A stretch of DNA of 44,924 bases from Roseateles sp. (GCA_015657635.1 JACDQM010000151.1:1-44924); one strand, 5' to 3'. Numbered from the stretch's first letter, positions 9,301-16,792 are shown. Made by a program: numbers and translations. The notes: generated by a model not told the origin, from the sequence alone.

Positions 9301-9662
9301 CCGCCACCAGCATGATCGGCATGATCGCGCTGGCCGGCATCATCGTGCGCAACTCCATCCTGCTGGTGGACTTCATCAACCTGCAGGTCAGCGAGGGCAT
9401 GGACTTCAAGGAAGCGATCGTCAACTCGGCCGTCACGCGTGCCCAACCCATCCTGCTGACCGGCCTGGCCGCGATGCTGGGCGCCTTCTTCATCCTCGAC
9501 GACCCGATCTTCAACGGCCTGGCGATCTCGCTGATCTTCGGCATCGCCGTGTCCACGCTGCTGACCCTGGTCGTCATCCCGGTTCTCTACTTCATGGCCT
9601 ACCGCAAGCGTTACGCGCCTGCGGCTGAAGCCAATCCTGTCCTCACTCAACAAGGAGCTTGA
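6393..9662 (+). pseudogene. RND efflux permease, two compensating frameshifts
   Basis: Read across three segments this is a full-length AcrB-type inner-membrane pump of about 1,089 residues. Segment one (6393 to about 6990) has the first transmembrane helix and porter domain (TPREEEPQI). Segment two (about 6992 to 7408) continues with VMVELDPNRMAAVGVTVSDL. Segment three (about 7408 to 9662) has the TM4 proton-relay pair in LVDDAIVVVENIHRH and the whole second repeat. An extra base near 6991-6994 and a missing C in the CC at 7407-7408 explain the shifts, and together they restore the original frame. Sequence is well conserved on both sides of each break, so sequencing error is as likely as inactivation. 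Substrate is unknown; the operon suggests sulfur-linked toxic compounds. Confidence 0.85.
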
Positions 9663-9667
9663 TCATC

Positions 9668-9877
9668 ATGACCACCTGGCAAATCGTGCGCGTCGTCGCC
9701 GGCGCTTTCATCCTGCTGTCGCTGGCCCTGGGCATCCCGGGCAGCCCCCTCTTCGTCTCGCAATGGTGGCTGGCTTTCACCGCCTTCGTCGGCATCAACC
9801 TGCTGCAGAGCGGCCTCACCAAGTGGTGCCTGATGGAAACCCTCCTGCGCAAGCTGGGCATCCAGCCCGGCGCCTGA
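9668..9877 (+). CDS. DUF2892 (YgaP-like) inner-membrane protein
   Basis: This 69-residue protein has two hydrophobic segments (IVRVVAGAFILLSLALGI and FTAFVGINLLQSGL) and ends CLMETLLRKLGIQPG. This is the DUF2892 unit, found alone or fused to rhodanese domains as in E. coli YgaP, where it anchors sulfurtransferase activity at the membrane. AAGGAG at 9652-9657 precedes ATG 9668. It follows the RND permease stop by five bases and precedes a separate rhodanese gene, so the two halves of a YgaP-like system appear here as neighbouring genes. Confidence 0.8.
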   Translation: MTTWQIVRVVAGAFILLSLALGIPGSPLFVSQWWLAFTAFVGINLLQSGLTKWCLMETLLRKLGIQPGA

Positions 9878-9901
9878 GCCTCGTCACACGACATTGCATG
9901 A

Positions 9902-9934
9902 GCCCGTCCGGCGCAAAGCCCGCGTCGGACGGGC
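9902..9934. terminator. Hairpin after the DUF2892 gene
   Basis: GCCCGTCCG (9902-9910) and CGGACGGGC (9926-9934) are perfect 9-base arms around a 15-base loop, 24 bases after the DUF2892 stop. There is no T-run, so it may be a weak terminator or processing hairpin that lowers expression of the downstream rhodanese gene. Confidence 0.4.
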
Positions 9935-10057
9935 GTTGGAACAGCTGCACCGGGCTATGCTGGCCGGCAAGCTGGACGAAGCCCTGCTGCGCTTCCTTGA
10001 CCCGCCCGCTGAAACCAGACCTTTCTTTCGCTATCTGCCCGAACCTGCTCGCTGCAC

Positions 10058-10342
10058 ATGAACACCGCCGCCACACCGCTTCTCATCGACGTCCGCTCTG
10101 AAGGCGAGTACGCCGCAGCGCATCTGCAAGGCTCGATCTGCCTGCCGCTGTCCGACATCGGTGCCCGTATCGAACAGCTGGTGCCGGACAAGCAACAGCC
10201 GCTGCTGCTGTTCTGCGCCTCCGGTGTGCGCTCTGACATGGCGATGCGCCTGCTGCAAAGCATGGGCTACACGCAGGTGGAAAACGGCGGCGGTGCCGGC
10301 CAGGTGGCGATGCGTCTGGGCTGCGCCGTGGTTCGCGGCTGA
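10058..10342 (+). CDS. Single-domain rhodanese sulfurtransferase
   Basis: This 94-residue cytoplasmic rhodanese would carry a persulfide on its catalytic Cys in LLFCASGVRSDMA, a loop that includes the usual Arg. The N-terminal part has the family start LLIDVRSEGEYAAAHLQGSICLP, and there is no signal peptide. It lies between the DUF2892 gene and a SLAC1-type channel, all on one strand, and the channel starts 15 bases after its stop. In comparable ArsR-controlled clusters such rhodaneses detoxify sulfide or persulfides. That role is inference from family and context. Confidence 0.85.
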   Translation: MNTAATPLLIDVRSEGEYAAAHLQGSICLPLSDIGARIEQLVPDKQQPLLLFCASGVRSDMAMRLLQSMGYTQVENGGGAGQVAMRLGCAVVRG

Positions 10343-10357
10343 GAGGAGGCCCACACC

Positions 10358-11422
10358 ATGTCGAGCAAGTCCGCCAACACCACCATCACGGCTACACGCA
10401 AGCCGCCTCTGAGTTTTCTGATGCCCGGCTGGTTCGCGCTGGTGATGGGCTTGTGCGGTCTGGCGCTGGCCTGGCACCGGGCTGTGCCGGCGATGGGCGC
10501 GCTGGCCGGCCAGATCGCCTTGGGTGTTGCCACCCTGGCCTTGCTGGCCTTCGTGCTGCTGGCGCTGGCCTCGCTGCTGCGCCTGCAGCGCCACCCCGAA
10601 GCCTGGGCCGAGGATCTGCGCCATCCGGTGCGCCATGCCTTCGTCGCGGCGATCCCGATTTCGCTGCTGCTGCTGGTCACGGTAGCGGTGGCCCTGCACG
10701 GGCCGCAGGTGCCCGGCCTGGCCGCGCTGTGGTGGCTGGCCTCGCTGGCGCAGCTGGGCGTCACGGTCTGGGTGCTGGCACGCTGGTGGCGCCCGCCGAG
10801 CGCAGGCGGCCTGGGCTGGCCGGTGGTGACACCGGCGCTGTTCATTCCCATCGTCGGCAATGTGCTGACGCCGCTGGCCGGTGTGCCACTGGGCTTTGCT
10901 GAGTTCGCGGCCGCGCAGTTCGGCATCGGCCTGCTGTTCTGGCCGCTGGTGCTGGCGCTGCTGCTGGTGCGCATCGCGGTGAGCGGACTGTGGCCCGAGC
11001 GCCTGCTGCCGGCGGCCTTTATCCTGATCGCGCCGCCGGCCGTGATCGGTCTGGCCGCTCTGCAGCTGGGCGCGCCTGCGCTGCTGGTCTGGCTGTGCTG
11101 GGGCATCGCGCTGTTCACGCTGCTGTGGGTGGCCACGCTGTTGCCGCGCATTGCCAAGCTGCCCTTCGCGGTGCCGCACTGGGCCTTGAGCTTTCCGCTG
11201 GCCGCCTTCGCCGCGCTGACGCTGCGCCTGGCCGAGCTGCGCCAGCTCGGCAGCGGCCAGGGCGGCGGGCTGATGCAGATGCTGGCCGTGCTGCTGCTGG
11301 CCGCCACCACGCTGGTGATCACCGGCCTGCTGATGGCCACGCTGCGCGGCCTGCGCGACGGCAGCCTGCTGGCGCCCGAGCCGGTGGCGGCGATCCAGCC
11401 GGTGGCCGCACCGCCGGCCTGA
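10358..11422 (+). CDS. SLAC1/TehA-type anion channel
   Basis: This 354-residue polytopic membrane protein has about ten hydrophobic helices and the family pattern: a PPLSFLMPGWFALVMG first helix, ALFIPIVGNVLTPLAG in the middle, and FGIGLLFWPLVLALLLVRI. Proteins of the voltage-dependent anion channel/TehA family transport small anions or C4-dicarboxylates and in some bacteria affect tellurite or sulfite tolerance. GAGGAGG at 10342-10348 precedes ATG 10358. It is the last gene of the ArsR-RND-rhodanese run and is followed by a strong terminator. In this setting export of sulfite or a related sulfur anion is a reasonable guess, not shown by sequence. Confidence 0.8.
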   Translation: MSSKSANTTITATRKPPLSFLMPGWFALVMGLCGLALAWHRAVPAMGALAGQIALGVATLALLAFVLLALASLLRLQRHPEAWAEDLRHPVRHAFVAAIPISLLLLVTVAVALHGPQVPGLAALWWLASLAQLGVTVWVLARWWRPPSAGGLGWPVVTPALFIPIVGNVLTPLAGVPLGFAEFAAAQFGIGLLFWPLVLALLLVRIAVSGLWPERLLPAAFILIAPPAVIGLAALQLGAPALLVWLCWGIALFTLLWVATLLPRIAKLPFAVPHWALSFPLAAFAALTLRLAELRQLGSGQGGGLMQMLAVLLLAATTLVITGLLMATLRGLRDGSLLAPEPVAAIQPVAAPPA

Positions 11423-11461
11423 AGCAGCCGGCCGCCCGTCGCCCCTCTAGAATCCGCGCCC

Positions 11462-11484
11462 GGGCGCCGCACAGGCGCCCTTTT
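11462..11484 (+). terminator. Rho-independent terminator
   Basis: GGGCGCC (11462-11468), loop GCACA, GGCGCCC (11474-11480), then TTTT. It sits 40 bases after the SLAC1-type gene and ends the operon that begins at 5341. Confidence 0.85.
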
Positions 11485-11507
11485 CATTCTTCATTCCCGG
11501 CGCGTTC

Positions 11508-12347
11508 ATGAACCACGACAGCATCGTCATCAACGAAGAACTCAAGGCCTATATCGACCCGCTGACGCCCGAGGAGCATGACGCGCTGGAGCGCAGCATC
11601 CTGGCCGAGGGCTGCCGCGATGCGCTGGTGCTGTGGGGCGATGTGCTGGTGGACGGCCACAACCGTTTTGGCATCTGCAGCAAGCACGGCCTGCCCTTCC
11701 AGACGGTGCAGAACCCGCGCTTCAAGAGCATGGACGATGTGCATCTGTGGATGATCGACCAGCACCTGGGCCGCCGCAGCGTTTCTGACTTTCAGCGCGG
11801 CGTGCTGGCGCTGCGCAAGAAGGAAATCGTCGCGGCCAAGCGCGCCCAGGCGATCCAGGAAGCGCCACTGCCCGACGCGGCAGCAGCCACCGACAGCGAG
11901 CCCGGCGCGGCTGCCGCCAGCTACAGCGTGCCCGAGGCGCTGAACAGCCGCGAGGCCATCGCCCGCGCCGCCCGCCTGTCCAGCAGCCAGGTGGTGATGA
12001 TCGAGAAGATCCAGAAGCAGGCTGCGCCCGAGGTGGTGGCCGCGGTGAAGGCCGGTGAGATCTCGATCAACGCCGCCGCCGCAGTGGCCAGCCTGCCTGT
12101 GGAAGAACAGGTGGCCGCCGCCAGTGCCGGCAAGGACGAGCTGAAGCAGGCCGCCAAGCGGGTGCGCGAGGCCAAGAAGCGCCCGCCGAAGGATGAAGCC
12201 GATGCCGTGGCCGACGTGGCCCCCGAGGCCGTTGTTGAAGCGGCAGCCAGCGGCGACGAGCTGAGCCAGCTGCGTCAGCGCGTGGCCGAACTCACGGCGG
12301 AAAACGAGCAACTGCGCCAGCAGCTGCAGCGCCTCAGCGGCGCCTGA
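11508..12347 (+). CDS. Orphan ParB-like protein with coiled-coil tail
   Basis: This 279-residue protein has an N-terminal ParB/sulfiredoxin-like fold (VLVDGHNRFGICSKHG, residues about 46-61) where ParB nucleotide-binding motifs lie. A central helical region (SREAIARAARLSSSQVVMIE) resembles the ParB/KorB DNA-binding part. An Ala/Glu-rich linker and a C-terminal leucine-type coiled coil follow (LRQRVAELTAENEQLRQQL). Burkholderiales relatives are usually labelled plasmid replication/partition related. No parA, origin or plasmid gene is nearby, so a chromosomal DNA-binding or regulatory role is as likely as partition. It has its own start just after a terminator and converges with puuD. Confidence 0.7.
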   Translation: MNHDSIVINEELKAYIDPLTPEEHDALERSILAEGCRDALVLWGDVLVDGHNRFGICSKHGLPFQTVQNPRFKSMDDVHLWMIDQHLGRRSVSDFQRGVLALRKKEIVAAKRAQAIQEAPLPDAAAATDSEPGAAAASYSVPEALNSREAIARAARLSSSQVVMIEKIQKQAAPEVVAAVKAGEISINAAAAVASLPVEEQVAAASAGKDELKQAAKRVREAKKRPPKDEADAVADVAPEAVVEAAASGDELSQLRQRVAELTAENEQLRQQLQRLSGA

Positions 12348-12356
12348 CCCACCGCC

Positions 12357-13553
12357 TCAGCGCCGGGCCTCGAACCAGCGCTTCAGCAGCGCACGCTCTT
12401 CGTCCGTGATGCCGGTGGCATTGTTCAGCGGCATCAGCTTCAGCAACACCGTCTGCTGGTAGACCGCCTGGGCGTGCTGCTCGATCAGGGCCGGCGTATG
12501 AAGCTGCATGCCCTTCTGCGCCAGATCGGCGTTGTGGCACATCACGCAGCGCTGCTCGACCACGGCCTGCACCTGGGCCAGCGTGGGCACGGGCGCTGAC
12601 ACAGCAGCGGCAGCCGGCTTGGCGGCCGGCGCCAGCCAGACGATCAGGCCGGCCAGCAGCACCGCCACCGCCACCAGCAGGGGCCAGGCGTTGACGCCCT
12701 TGTGGCGCTTGACGAACCAGGTGCGCACCAGCGCGCCGGCCAGCATCAGCAGCACCAGCACCAGCCAGCTCTGCGCATGGCTGTAGAGAAAGCCGTAGTG
12801 GTTGCTGAGCATCGCCACCAGCACCGGCAGCGTGAAATAAGTGTTGTGCACGCTGCGCTGCTTGCCGCGCTGGCCATGCAGCGGGTTGGGCGTGCGGCCG
12901 GCGCGCATATCGGTGATGACTTCCTTCTGCCCGGGGATGATCCAGAAGAAGACATTGGCACTCATCATCGTGGCGATGCTGGCGCCGACGATCAGCCAGG
13001 CGGCGCGGCCGGCGAACAGCTGCGTGGCGGCCCAACTCATCAGAACGATGAAGACGGCGATCAGTGCCAGCACGCGGCCGTCGTTGCCGATGCTGCCATC
13101 CCGGGCATGACCAAATCGGCGGCAGATCTGGTCATAGACCAGCCAGGGCAGCACCAGAAAGCCCAGCGCCGCCGCGATGGCCGCGGCCGTGGAGCCGCCC
13201 CAGTCATAGACGCGCTTGTCGATCAGAAAGGTGTCGGCATTGAAGAGGTAGAGCACGACGAACAGCGAAAAGCCGCTCATCCAGGTCCAGTAGCTCTCCC
13301 AGTAGAACCAGTGCAGGTCCTGCGGCAGGTTGCGCGGCGCCACCATGTACTTCTGCGGGTTGTAGAAGCCGCCGCCGTGCACCGCCCACAGTTCGCCGTC
13401 CACGCCCTTGGCCTTCAGATCCTCGGCCTCGGGCTTGTGCAGGTGGTTGTCCAGCCAGACGAAGTAGAAGGAGGCGCCAATCCAGGCGATGCCCACGATC
13501 ACATGCAGCCAGCGCAGCAGCAGATTGGCCCAGTCGAGCAGATAGCTTTCCAT
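12357..13553 (-). CDS. puuD: Urate hydroxylase PuuD with cytochrome c domain
   Basis: This 398-residue membrane protein oxidises urate to 5-hydroxyisourate and passes electrons to its own haem domain rather than to oxygen. Residues 1 to about 310 contain roughly eight membrane helices with the PuuD signature (LLRWLHVIVGIAWIGASFYF, FYNPQKYMVAPRNLP, HWFYWESYWTW). The C-terminal part, after an Ala/Pro linker, is a cytochrome c domain with CVMCH (Cys335, Cys338, His339). It is the first dedicated step of the urate pathway encoded at 20.7-26.6 kb. A near-perfect copy of the palindrome found between hiuH and gntR lies 107 bases upstream. Family and role are firm. Confidence 0.92.
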   Translation of the reverse strand: MESYLLDWANLLLRWLHVIVGIAWIGASFYFVWLDNHLHKPEAEDLKAKGVDGELWAVHGGGFYNPQKYMVAPRNLPQDLHWFYWESYWTWMSGFSLFVVLYLFNADTFLIDKRVYDWGGSTAAAIAAALGFLVLPWLVYDQICRRFGHARDGSIGNDGRVLALIAVFIVLMSWAATQLFAGRAAWLIVGASIATMMSANVFFWIIPGQKEVITDMRAGRTPNPLHGQRGKQRSVHNTYFTLPVLVAMLSNHYGFLYSHAQSWLVLVLLMLAGALVRTWFVKRHKGVNAWPLLVAVAVLLAGLIVWLAPAAKPAAAAVSAPVPTLAQVQAVVEQRCVMCHNADLAQKGMQLHTPALIEQHAQAVYQQTVLLKLMPLNNATGITDEERALLKRWFEARR

Positions 13554-13659
13554 CGGAATGCATTCGAAAGAGCCGGCTCACCACTGCGGGCGCTGTAAGC
13601 CGGAAAGCGTCGCGCTGATCCGGGCCGAAAGACCCGGGCGCCGCGGCGACATAGGGGCA

Positions 13660-13673
13660 AAGTGTATACAGTT
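13660..13673. promoter_or_regulatory. Operator-like palindrome upstream of puuD
   Basis: AAGTGTATACAGTT matches the perfect palindrome AAGTGTATACACTT at 21867-21880 in 13 of 14 positions, and both are preceded by CA. It lies in the 238-base region between puuD (minus) and the periplasmic rhodanese (plus). It is probably a site of the GntR regulator encoded at 21890. Confidence 0.65.
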
Positions 13674-13734
13674 TTGCGAACCCGGCCGCCCTGCAGCGTG
13701 CCGCGCCGATCTGTCGGCCCTCCTGTATATTTGT

Positions 13735-13760
13735 GCTTGCGAATATTCAGATTCGCAAGC
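13735..13760. promoter_or_regulatory. Inverted repeat before the periplasmic rhodanese
   Basis: GCTTGCGAAT (13735-13744) and ATTCGCAAGC (13751-13760) are perfect 10-base arms around a 6-base spacer, 31 bases before the rhodanese start. The inner GAAT-N6-ATTC is of the kind bound by ArsR-type sulfide sensors. An AT-rich TGTATATTT just upstream (13724-13732) may be the -10 region. Operator function is inferred. Confidence 0.5.
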
Positions 13761-13791
13761 ATCACCCCAGCCCCATGAGACAGGAGCACCG

Positions 13792-14244
13792 ATGAGCACC
13801 ACCGTCCGCCGCGCCACCCTGGCCAGCCTGCTGCTGGCAGCCGCCGCCGCACTCAACCCGCTGAGCGCCAGCGCCCAGGTCGACAAGGCCACCGTCGAAG
13901 CGCTGGAGTCCTACTTCGAGTTCAGCGACTACGCCAGCGGCACCCTCGCCACCGAGCAGATCCCGGCCGGCGACTGGGCCAGGTTGCTGGTGCTGGACGT
14001 GCGCGATGCCGGACAGTTCGCCAAGGGCCATATTCCAGGTGCGGTCAATATCGAATGGCGCCGCGTCTTTGCCGAGCGCGCCAAGCTGCCCAAGGACAAG
14101 ACCATCCTGGCCTACTGCAACACCGGCTCCTTCTCGGGCCAGGTGGCGATGGCCTTGCGCATGGTCGGCTTCGAGAACGTACGCATCCTGCGCGGCGGCT
14201 ATGGCGAGTGGCAGGCCACACAGGCGCGCGGCGCCGGCAAGTGA
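13792..14244 (+). CDS. Periplasmic rhodanese
   Basis: This 150-residue sulfurtransferase has a signal peptide (RRATLASLLLAAAAAL..ASAQ) and one rhodanese domain. Seen are LLVLDVRDAGQFAKGHIPGA and the catalytic Cys in LAYCNTGSFSGQVAMAL, a longer active loop than in cytoplasmic forms. CAGGAG precedes ATG 13792. It is followed after 28 bases by a DUF302 gene, a pairing that recurs in sulfur-oxidising bacteria. The inverted repeat just upstream suggests dedicated control. It is divergent from puuD but probably unrelated to purine breakdown. Confidence 0.85.
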   Translation: MSTTVRRATLASLLLAAAAALNPLSASAQVDKATVEALESYFEFSDYASGTLATEQIPAGDWARLLVLDVRDAGQFAKGHIPGAVNIEWRRVFAERAKLPKDKTILAYCNTGSFSGQVAMALRMVGFENVRILRGGYGEWQATQARGAGK

Positions 14245-14272
14245 CGTCGGTCCTCAGGCCCAGGAGAACCGC

Positions 14273-14668
14273 ATGAGCAACAGCAGCTATGTCTTTGGCA
14301 AGACCGTTTCAATGCCCTTCGACGAGGCGCACCAGCGCATCACCGAGGAACTGGCCAAGGTCGGCTTCGGCATCCTGACCGAGATCGACGTGCAGGCCAC
14401 GATGAAGAAGAAGATCGATCTGGACATGCCGCCCTACCGCATCCTGGGCGCCTGCAACCCGGGCTTCGCCAGCCGCGCCATCGTCGCCGAGCCGCAGATC
14501 GGCGCGCTGCTGCCCTGCAATGTGGTGGTGCGTCAGGACGCAGCCGGCAGCGTGTACGTCGAGATGATGGACCCGAACGCCATCATGCAGATGGTCGACA
14601 AGCCCGAGGTGCATGCCCTGTCCAAAGAGGTGCGCCAGAAACTGGAGCAGGCGCTGGCAGCGGTCTGA
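14273..14668 (+). CDS. DUF302 domain protein
   Basis: This 131-residue cytoplasmic protein is a single DUF302 domain. It has the typical opening (KTVSMPFDEAHQRITEELAK), GFGILTEIDVQATMKKKID, YRILGACNPGFA and LPCNVVVRQD. Two conserved cysteines lie in GACNP and LLPCN. The function of the family is not established; many members sit near rhodaneses and sulfur oxidation genes, as here. CAGGAG lies just before ATG 14273, and it is probably cotranscribed with the preceding rhodanese. Confidence 0.85.
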   Translation: MSNSSYVFGKTVSMPFDEAHQRITEELAKVGFGILTEIDVQATMKKKIDLDMPPYRILGACNPGFASRAIVAEPQIGALLPCNVVVRQDAAGSVYVEMMDPNAIMQMVDKPEVHALSKEVRQKLEQALAAV

Positions 14669-14698
14669 ACCCAGCCCACCAGCCCGACGCCAAACCGC

Positions 14699-15412
14699 TC
14701 AGGCCGCCGGCCGCGCCGGAATCGTCAGGCCGCGCTGCACCGCCGGCCTGGCCTTGAAGGCGGCCAGCACGCGCTGCACCTCGGCGAAATCCTCGATGCC
14801 CACCAGCCCACCGGCTTCATAGTGGTTCAGCAGGTTGTTGACCCAGGGGAAGATCGCAATATCGGCAATCGTGTACTCGCTGCCCATGATCCAGTCGCGG
14901 CCGGCCAGGCGCTGGTTCAGCACGCCCAGCAGGCGGCGTGACTCGGCCGCATAGCGGTCGCGCGGGCGCTTGTCCTCGTAGTCCTTCCCAGCGAATTTCT
15001 GGAAGAAACCGAGCTGGCCGAACATCGGGCCGACGCCGCCCATCTGGAACATCAACCACTGCAGCGTCTCATAGCGCGCCGCCGGGTCGGCCGGCAGCAG
15101 CTGGCCGGTTTTTTCAGCCAGATAGACCAGGATGGCGCCGGACTCGAACAGTGCAAAAGGCTTCCCGCCCGGGCCATTCGGGTCGAGGATGGCCGGGATC
15201 TTGTTGTTCGGGTTCAGTGACAGGAACTCGGGCGAAAGCTGCTCGTTCTGGTCGAAGCGCACCAGATGCGCCTCGTAAGGCAGGCCGATCTCCTCCAGCA
15301 TGATGGACACCTTGACGCCATTGGGCGTGGGCAGCGAATAGAGCTGCAGGCGCTCAGGATGCTGGGCGGGCCATTTGCGGGTGATGGGAAACGCGGAAAG
15401 ATCGGTAGTCAT
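14699..15412 (-). CDS. Nu-class GST (YfcG/YghU-like disulfide reductase)
   Basis: This 237-residue cytoplasmic protein has the two-domain glutathione transferase fold. The N-terminal thioredoxin-like half shows YSLPTPNGVKVSIMLEEIGL, NPNNKIPAILDP and the glutathione-binding FESGAILVYLAEK. The C-terminal helical half shows MFQMGGVGPMFGQLGFF and the capping-box segment YTIADIAIFPW. The TPNG motif and the GPMFGQ loop are typical of the nu class, which has disulfide-bond reductase activity with glutathione. It is convergent with the DUF302 gene. Its start lies at the end of a decayed transposase frame, so its promoter region has probably been rearranged. Confidence 0.88.
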   Translation of the reverse strand: MTTDLSAFPITRKWPAQHPERLQLYSLPTPNGVKVSIMLEEIGLPYEAHLVRFDQNEQLSPEFLSLNPNNKIPAILDPNGPGGKPFALFESGAILVYLAEKTGQLLPADPAARYETLQWLMFQMGGVGPMFGQLGFFQKFAGKDYEDKRPRDRYAAESRRLLGVLNQRLAGRDWIMGSEYTIADIAIFPWVNNLLNHYEAGGLVGIEDFAEVQRVLAAFKARPAVQRGLTIPARPAA

Positions 15413-15681
15413 ATCGGGTCCGTGCTGAAGCAGAAGAAGGCCGGGCGATTCTGCCGCGCTGCGAACAGACCTGCCGGCCCGCGGGCTTGGGGGAGCTGCC
15501 GCCTCAATTTGCGCGCCAGCTCGGATAGCCCCTTGGCCCGGAAGCGCTCAAGGGTTTGAGCCCGTACGGCAAGAAACCTGGCCCGATCCTCATCACGGGC
15601 ATCAATGGCGTCGCGTCGATCACCCCGTGATGTCACGTGATAAACGGCGCCTGGAAACCCAATGCGCAGAGGGTGAGTCAT
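15409..15681 (-). pseudogene. Remnant of REP-associated tyrosine transposase
   Basis: The first 40 residues (MTHPLRIGFPGAVYHVTSRGDRRDA.., written in part) match the start of Y1/TnpA_REP transposases, with the conserved YHVTSRGDRR. The HUH catalytic motif and tyrosine region are missing. The frame instead jumps to a C-terminal-like segment (GLSELARKLRRQLPQARG) and stops at 90 residues, four bases inside the GST gene start. An internal deletion is the simplest reading. Repeats of the kind these enzymes mobilise flank the next gene. Confidence 0.6.
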
Positions 15682-15713
15682 GAATATCTGCGCGCTGGCG
15701 GCAAGTGGGGGTT

Positions 15714-15732
15714 CAGATTAAAGACCTGCCCC
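15714..15732 (-). repeat. Left inverted copy of a GGGGTCAGGTCTTTAATCTG repeat
   Basis: CAGATTAAAGACCTG followed by CCCC is the reverse complement of the repeat at 16724-16743 with one base missing. The pair brackets the lower-GC lipoprotein gene, next to a transposase remnant. Confidence 0.65.
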
Positions 15733-15760
15733 TGGCTTCGTCACTTTGTTACCTTCCAAA

Positions 15761-16654
15761 TTACGCTACTCGCCACGACTTGATCATTGACTGTGTACGA
15801 CGGTCGATCTCTTGCCAATGCGGAAAGAGGTCAAGCGAGTAGTAGTACATGACGTTTTCGCCCGTATCCCGGTCATGCATCCGCACATCGCATTGTGGCG
15901 ACGGCGGTGAGGAAGCATCGAGCGTCAAAGGATGGAAACTCCGCATGGAGAACATCTCGCCAGTGGCACGCGTGCCGACCCAGATGAACTGCTGGGAGCG
16001 GCCCCATCGGTACCCCTTCAGCCCATGTAATTCGGCGCTAGGTTGAAGTTCGACAGCTCCAAGACGTTTGTAGTTCTCTAGGACTTCAGCGGTTGTTTGT
16101 GCGGGGTAGTCGGGAGGATCTAGACGGAAAGAAACGTAGGTGATCAAGCGTTTGTCGAATTGATCGAACCAGTTATCTCGCGTGAAGCCCTTGAAGTCTG
16201 GCCAAACAAAATGCCAACTGCCGAGTGCATCCCCTGTTTTTTCGATTTCGTACCGGGAAGAATCCGCCGCCGAGTAACGCTTAAATCTATTTTTACCAGT
16301 GGGCGTGTAGTAATTGGCCGGAACGTCGTAAATCCTGCCCCGATAGTGGGCGCGCACAACCGAATCGGTATAGTCGCGATCGACGTCTTGGGCCTGCTCG
16401 ACGAATGCAGCTCGGTATTCCGGGCGAAGGCGTTTCTCGGCATATTGACGAGCCAGCGCGACGGAAGGAGAGTCAGACATTGCGTTTTCCTTCTTCCCGC
16501 AACCGGCCAGAGCCCCTGCAACGAGCGCAAGACTGAAGCCGCGGCGTGTGAAATAGCGATTGGGTGAAATGTCGTCCCTGCCGCTTTCATTGCTTTGCGG
16601 TTGTCCCGTTCGCATCACTGAGGGTATCTGAAACAAACCAGTTTGTTCTGTCAT
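15761..16654 (-). CDS. Orphan lipoprotein of unknown function
   Basis: This 297-residue protein is clearly poorer in GC than its neighbours. Its signal lies about 35-55 residues in: a twin-arginine-like RRGFSLALVAGALAGC that ends in a lipobox, so it is probably an exported lipoprotein, perhaps by the Tat route. ATG 16654 has AGGGAAGGGA upstream; ATG 16615 would shorten the leader. The mature part is rich in aromatic residues (YRGRIYDVPANYY, WHFVWPDFKGFT, KGYRWGRSQQFIWVG, ENVMYYYSLDLFPHW) with no motif I can name. The style resembles lipoproteins kept as immunity partners beside secreted effectors, but no effector is present, so that is only a guess. It sits between inverted repeats. Confidence 0.65.
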   Translation of the reverse strand: MTEQTGLFQIPSVMRTGQPQSNESGRDDISPNRYFTRRGFSLALVAGALAGCGKKENAMSDSPSVALARQYAEKRLRPEYRAAFVEQAQDVDRDYTDSVVRAHYRGRIYDVPANYYTPTGKNRFKRYSAADSSRYEIEKTGDALGSWHFVWPDFKGFTRDNWFDQFDKRLITYVSFRLDPPDYPAQTTAEVLENYKRLGAVELQPSAELHGLKGYRWGRSQQFIWVGTRATGEMFSMRSFHPLTLDASSPPSPQCDVRMHDRDTGENVMYYYSLDLFPHWQEIDRRTQSMIKSWRVA

Positions 16655-16723
16655 TGCGTTTCCCTTCCCTGCCCAATGGCGGTGACCTCGGTATCGCATG
16701 TGGAACCGTCAGTTTTCGCCGCT

Positions 16724-16743
16724 GGGGTCAGGTCTTTAATCTG
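16724..16743 (+). repeat. Right inverted copy of the bracket repeat
   Basis: GGGGTCAGGTCTTTAATCTG here mirrors 15714-15732, giving 15 identical bases in opposite orientation about 1 kb apart. Confidence 0.65.
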
Positions 16744-16749
16744 CGCCGT

Positions 16750-16792
16750 GGTCAGGCCTTTAACTCGCACTACAAAGTAAAGGCCTGACCCC
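16750..16792. repeat. REP-like hairpin
   Basis: GGTCAGGCCTTTA (16750-16762) and TAAAGGCCTGACC (16778-16790) are perfect 13-base arms around 15 bases, followed by CC. The GGTCAGGCCTTTA core is shared with the bracket repeats and with the hairpin at 34584-34611, so these belong to one REP-like family. Confidence 0.65.

Noticed and set aside
7254-9653. A 799-residue open frame on the minus strand opposite the RND permease
   Set aside because: It is rich in His, Gln, Arg and Asp in the way antisense frames of GC-rich genes are, has no recognisable domain, and lies wholly over a conserved gene.
5341-9662. Heavy-metal (CusA/CzcA-type) efflux system
   Set aside because: The permease shows the drug/hydrophobe-type signatures, no Met-rich adaptor motifs are seen, and the neighbours point to sulfur chemistry rather than metal export.
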